DNA of 64,000 nt from Alphaproteobacteria bacterium (GTDB lineage: Bacteria; Pseudomonadota; Alphaproteobacteria; Micropepsales; Micropepsaceae), in contig WGMH01000003.1 of NCBI GenBank assembly GCA_016125165.1, positions 310,001-374,000 of the forward strand, given 5' to 3'. A program made the translations under genes and the position numbers. Under the pieces are notes generated by a model, which saw only the letters and a program-made list of their open reading frames with translations, was not told where the DNA came from and searched no databases. Below are positions 61,567 to 64,000 of this stretch, one piece after another. Every line of letters starts with the position of its first letter. Position 1 is the first letter of the stretch.

Positions 61567-63006
61567 TCAACCGTTTACGGCCTGCATCAGCGGTGGCGCT
61601 TCTTCGCGCGCATCGCAGCAGAGCGGCAACTCGACATAGGCGCGTACGCCCTTGCCCGGTTCGCTTTCGATCCAGACCTTGCCGTCGTGCAGTTCGGTAA
61701 GCCCGCGCACAAGCGAAAGCCCAAGCCCGGTGCCGCCTTCCTGCCTGTCATAGCGGTTGTCAATCTGGTTGAACGGTTTGAACAGCCGTTCCAGCATTTT
61801 TGGCGCAATGCCCGGACCGTTGTCGCTGACACACAGGCGGAACGCGCCATTTGCGCCTGCGCAGGTTGTCACCTCAACATGACCGCCTTCCGGCGTGAAT
61901 TTTACTGCGTTGGTTACCAGATTGATAACGATCTGCTGAAATGCGCGCGAGTCGGCATAAAGGTCCGGCGTGCCGGGCATCAAATTGGTAACGACACTGA
62001 TCTTCTTGTCGTGGGCCCGCGGCATCACGAGATTGACCGCGCGTTCGATCTCTTTGCGCGCGCAGATGCTCTCCGGCGACACTTCCATGCGCCCCGCCTC
62101 AATCTTCGCCACATCCAGAATGTCGCTGATGATGCTGAGCAGGTGTTTGCCGGAATCGTAGATATCTCCTGCATATTCCTTGTAGCGCTTCACGCCCACC
62201 GGACCGAAGGTTTCGTGCGCGATGATCTCCGAGAAGCCCAGAATGGCGTTCAGCGGCGTGCGCAGTTCATGGCTCATATTGGCGAGGAAGGTGGTCTTTG
62301 AAGCATTCGCGGCTTCTGCCTCGAACCGCTTGCGCAGAGCTTCGTCGCGCGCGCGCACCAGATCCTGGGTGAGCACGTCGTTCGCCAGCTTGTTCCGCAG
62401 CATCTCCGCAAAGCGCAGACGCGTGCCGCTGGCGATCACGAGCGTGATCGTGAAGGCGATGGCTAGGATGAGTATCAGCGGCGGCGCGACAGTATCCGAG
62501 GATGTCGCGAACCGCGCCATTCCCAGAATGAATGCCGGCGCAACAGCCACAACATAAATGTAGAAATTCATCACGCGGCCGACCGCATAGGACAGCAGCA
62601 CGATCGACATCAGCGAAAAGACAAGCACATGGTTGGCGTCATTGCCCGGAACCCAGAACAGCCACGCCATCGCGCCCCAAGAAAGGCCAATCATGAACTG
62701 AAGCGCCCCAAGCTGAAAATGCGCCCTGTGTCCAAACGTGCCGGTGCCCCGGAAATGGCGAAACAGCCACACGCCGATGATGCCGCTCAGGATTTGCGAT
62801 CCGAGTGCCAGGATCAGATGCCATGCCGGAACCGCACCAAAGGCGGGAAAGGCGCCGCTGAAGGCGCCCACGAACACCGCCGTCCAAAGCGGGTTGAACC
62901 ACGCCATCACAGGCAGCGTGTCCACGAACAGCTGAAGCTGTGCGCTAACGAACTGTTCCGCCGGAAACGGCGTTCTGTTCCTGTTGATGGTGGCGTCCAC
63001 GTCCAT
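61567..63006 (-). CDS. Membrane sensor histidine kinase (paralog of the neighbour)
   Basis: The product has 479 residues from the ATG at 63006 (MDVDATINRNRTPFPAEQFV), exactly the length of its neighbour; the track start is 19 codons earlier. About six TMs, then KTTFLANMSHELRTPLNAILGFSEIIAHETFGPVG with the phospho-His near residue 248, NLVTNAVKFTPEGG, DNGPGIAPKMLERLFKPFNQIDNRYDRQEGGTGLGLSLVRGL. The kinase cores are much more alike than the sensor halves, so the two may read different signals into one pathway. Divergent from parE. Confidence 0.93.
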   Translation of the reverse strand: MDVDATINRNRTPFPAEQFVSAQLQLFVDTLPVMAWFNPLWTAVFVGAFSGAFPAFGAVPAWHLILALGSQILSGIIGVWLFRHFRGTGTFGHRAHFQLGALQFMIGLSWGAMAWLFWVPGNDANHVLVFSLMSIVLLSYAVGRVMNFYIYVVAVAPAFILGMARFATSSDTVAPPLILILAIAFTITLVIASGTRLRFAEMLRNKLANDVLTQDLVRARDEALRKRFEAEAANASKTTFLANMSHELRTPLNAILGFSEIIAHETFGPVGVKRYKEYAGDIYDSGKHLLSIISDILDVAKIEAGRMEVSPESICARKEIERAVNLVMPRAHDKKISVVTNLMPGTPDLYADSRAFQQIVINLVTNAVKFTPEGGHVEVTTCAGANGAFRLCVSDNGPGIAPKMLERLFKPFNQIDNRYDRQEGGTGLGLSLVRGLTELHDGKVWIESEPGKGVRAYVELPLCCDAREEAPPLMQAVNG

Positions 63007-63162
63007 GGTTCTGCATCTGCGGCGCAAAGGTTGTTGCTCCGCCCAGGTCAACAGGTTAGGCAAACACGCTTAAGAAATACCTTCCCGGGCGCGGGAACGT
63101 TTTTTCTCCTTAACGTAAAATGAATGGCGAATCGTCGCCGCCCCAGTGAACCGCAAGAGCGC

Positions 63163-64000
63163 ATGGCAAAAGCACCAGACCTGTTCGACGCAAACCCCGC
63201 CTCTTCCAAGGGTTACACCGCCAAAGACATTGAAGTGCTGGAGGGGCTGGAGCCTGTGCGCCGCCGTCCCGGCATGTACATCGGTGGCACCGACGAGCGC
63301 GCGCTGCATCACTTGGCCGCGGAAATTCTGGACAATGCGATGGATGAAGCGGTCGCCGGGTTCGCCACGCGGATCGAATTCGAGCTGCAGGCGGATGACG
63401 TTGTGGTGATCCGTGACAATGGTCGCGGCATCCCCACCGATCCGCATCCCAAGTTCAAGAACAAATCCGCGCTCGAAGTCATCATGACCACGCTGCATGC
63501 GGGCGGCAAGTTCGGTGGCAAGGTCTATGACACGTCCGGCGGCCTGCACGGTGTGGGTTCTTCTGTCGTCAACGCGCTGTCGGAATGGATGGAAGTGGAT
63601 GTGGCGCGCGACCGTCATGCCCACATGATGCGCTTCGAGCGAGGCAAGCCTGTTGGCAAGCTGAAGGATCTCGGCGGGGTCAACCGGCGCGGCACGATCG
63701 TGTCGTTCAAGCCCGACCGTCAGATATTCAAGGATGCGCATTTTTCGCCGGCCACGCTGCATCGCATGGCGAAGTCGAAGGCCTATCTGTTTCGCGGCGT
63801 GGAAATCCGCTGGGCCTGCGATCCCGCGCTTCTGAAGCCCGGCGCGGCCACACCTGCCGAAGATGTTCTGCATTTTCCCGGCGGCCTGCTTGATTTCCTG
63901 AAGAGCGAAGTGGGATCGACACCCACCGTCACGCAGCGGAATTTCTTTGGCCGAACCGAAAACCGGGATGGCAAGGGTGCCGTGGAATGGGCCGTCGCCT
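63163..64000 (+). CDS. parE: DNA topoisomerase IV subunit B, N-terminal part (3' end outside window)
   Basis: ATPase subunit of the chromosome-decatenating topoisomerase; 279 residues are visible. MAKAPDLFDANPASSKGYTAKDIEVLEGLEPVRRRPGMYIGG is the ParE-type start. The GHKL motifs are EILDNAMDEAVAG, IRDNGRGIPTDPHPKFKNKSALEVIMTTLHAGGKF and TSGGLHGVGSSVVNALSEWMEV. It differs from GyrB in the N-terminal region and the HPKFKNKSALE loop. The ATG at 63163 is in frame; the track lacks this ORF because it has no stop in the window. Confidence 0.93.
   Translation, partial: MAKAPDLFDANPASSKGYTAKDIEVLEGLEPVRRRPGMYIGGTDERALHHLAAEILDNAMDEAVAGFATRIEFELQADDVVVIRDNGRGIPTDPHPKFKNKSALEVIMTTLHAGGKFGGKVYDTSGGLHGVGSSVVNALSEWMEVDVARDRHAHMMRFERGKPVGKLKDLGGVNRRGTIVSFKPDRQIFKDAHFSPATLHRMAKSKAYLFRGVEIRWACDPALLKPGAATPAEDVLHFPGGLLDFLKSEVGSTPTVTQRNFFGRTENRDGKGAVEWAVA

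Overview
The window is high-GC chromosomal DNA from an alphaproteobacterium. The gene order tig - clpP - clpX - lon - hup - nuoA-N - birA - coaX - rnj - DUF1467 - (lolC, lolD) - dnaE is a typical alphaproteobacterial backbone, and a GTTC-N7-GTTC SOS box (the alphaproteobacterial LexA motif) agrees with this. I cannot assign a genus. Nearly all of the backbone is on the minus strand, so it reads from right to left.

Layout: (a) 1-6.4 kb: tail of an aminotransferase, dnaE, a 30-codon membrane ORF with a LexA-type box, lolD and lolC. (b) 6.4-14.8 kb: accessory segment between lolC and DUF1467. It holds a toxin-first TA pair whose antitoxin overlaps the lolC start, a proS of archaeal/eukaryotic type on the opposite strand, a P-type cation ATPase, two secreted proteins and a purine-type permease behind a leader with tandem terminator-like hairpins. 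(c) 14.8-33 kb: DUF1467, rnj, coaX, birA and the complete complex I operon, with one extra secreted-protein gene between nuoD and nuoE. (d) 33-47 kb: tRNA-Asp, EF-hand lipoprotein, tRNA-Val, hup, lon, an interrupted GT-C-like membrane gene, small unknowns, clpX, clpP, a Sel1-repeat protein, tig and tRNA-Leu. (e) 47-57 kb: minus-strand metabolic genes (GNAT, nnrDE, amidase, histidine phosphatase, DUF169, serine hydrolase, thiolase-like, aminotransferase, flavin oxidoreductase) with a REPIN-like repeat between thiolase and aminotransferase. (f) 57-64 kb: glnB-glnA behind a sigma-54 promoter, a CsgG-like secreted protein, two paralogous orphan histidine kinases and the start of parE.

Functionally the window combines replication (dnaE, parE), protein quality control (tig, clpXP, lon), respiration (complex I), lipoprotein export (LolCD), RNA decay (RNase J), cofactor metabolism (coaX, birA, nnrDE) and nitrogen assimilation (glnBA). 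The most interesting item is the tiny ORF 4127..4219. It encodes one predicted membrane helix, has a strong Shine-Dalgarno, a perfect GTTC-N7-GTTC box about 30 bp upstream, and lies just before dnaE. These are the properties of the Caulobacter SOS division inhibitor SidA, and the ORF is absent from the supplied ORF track.
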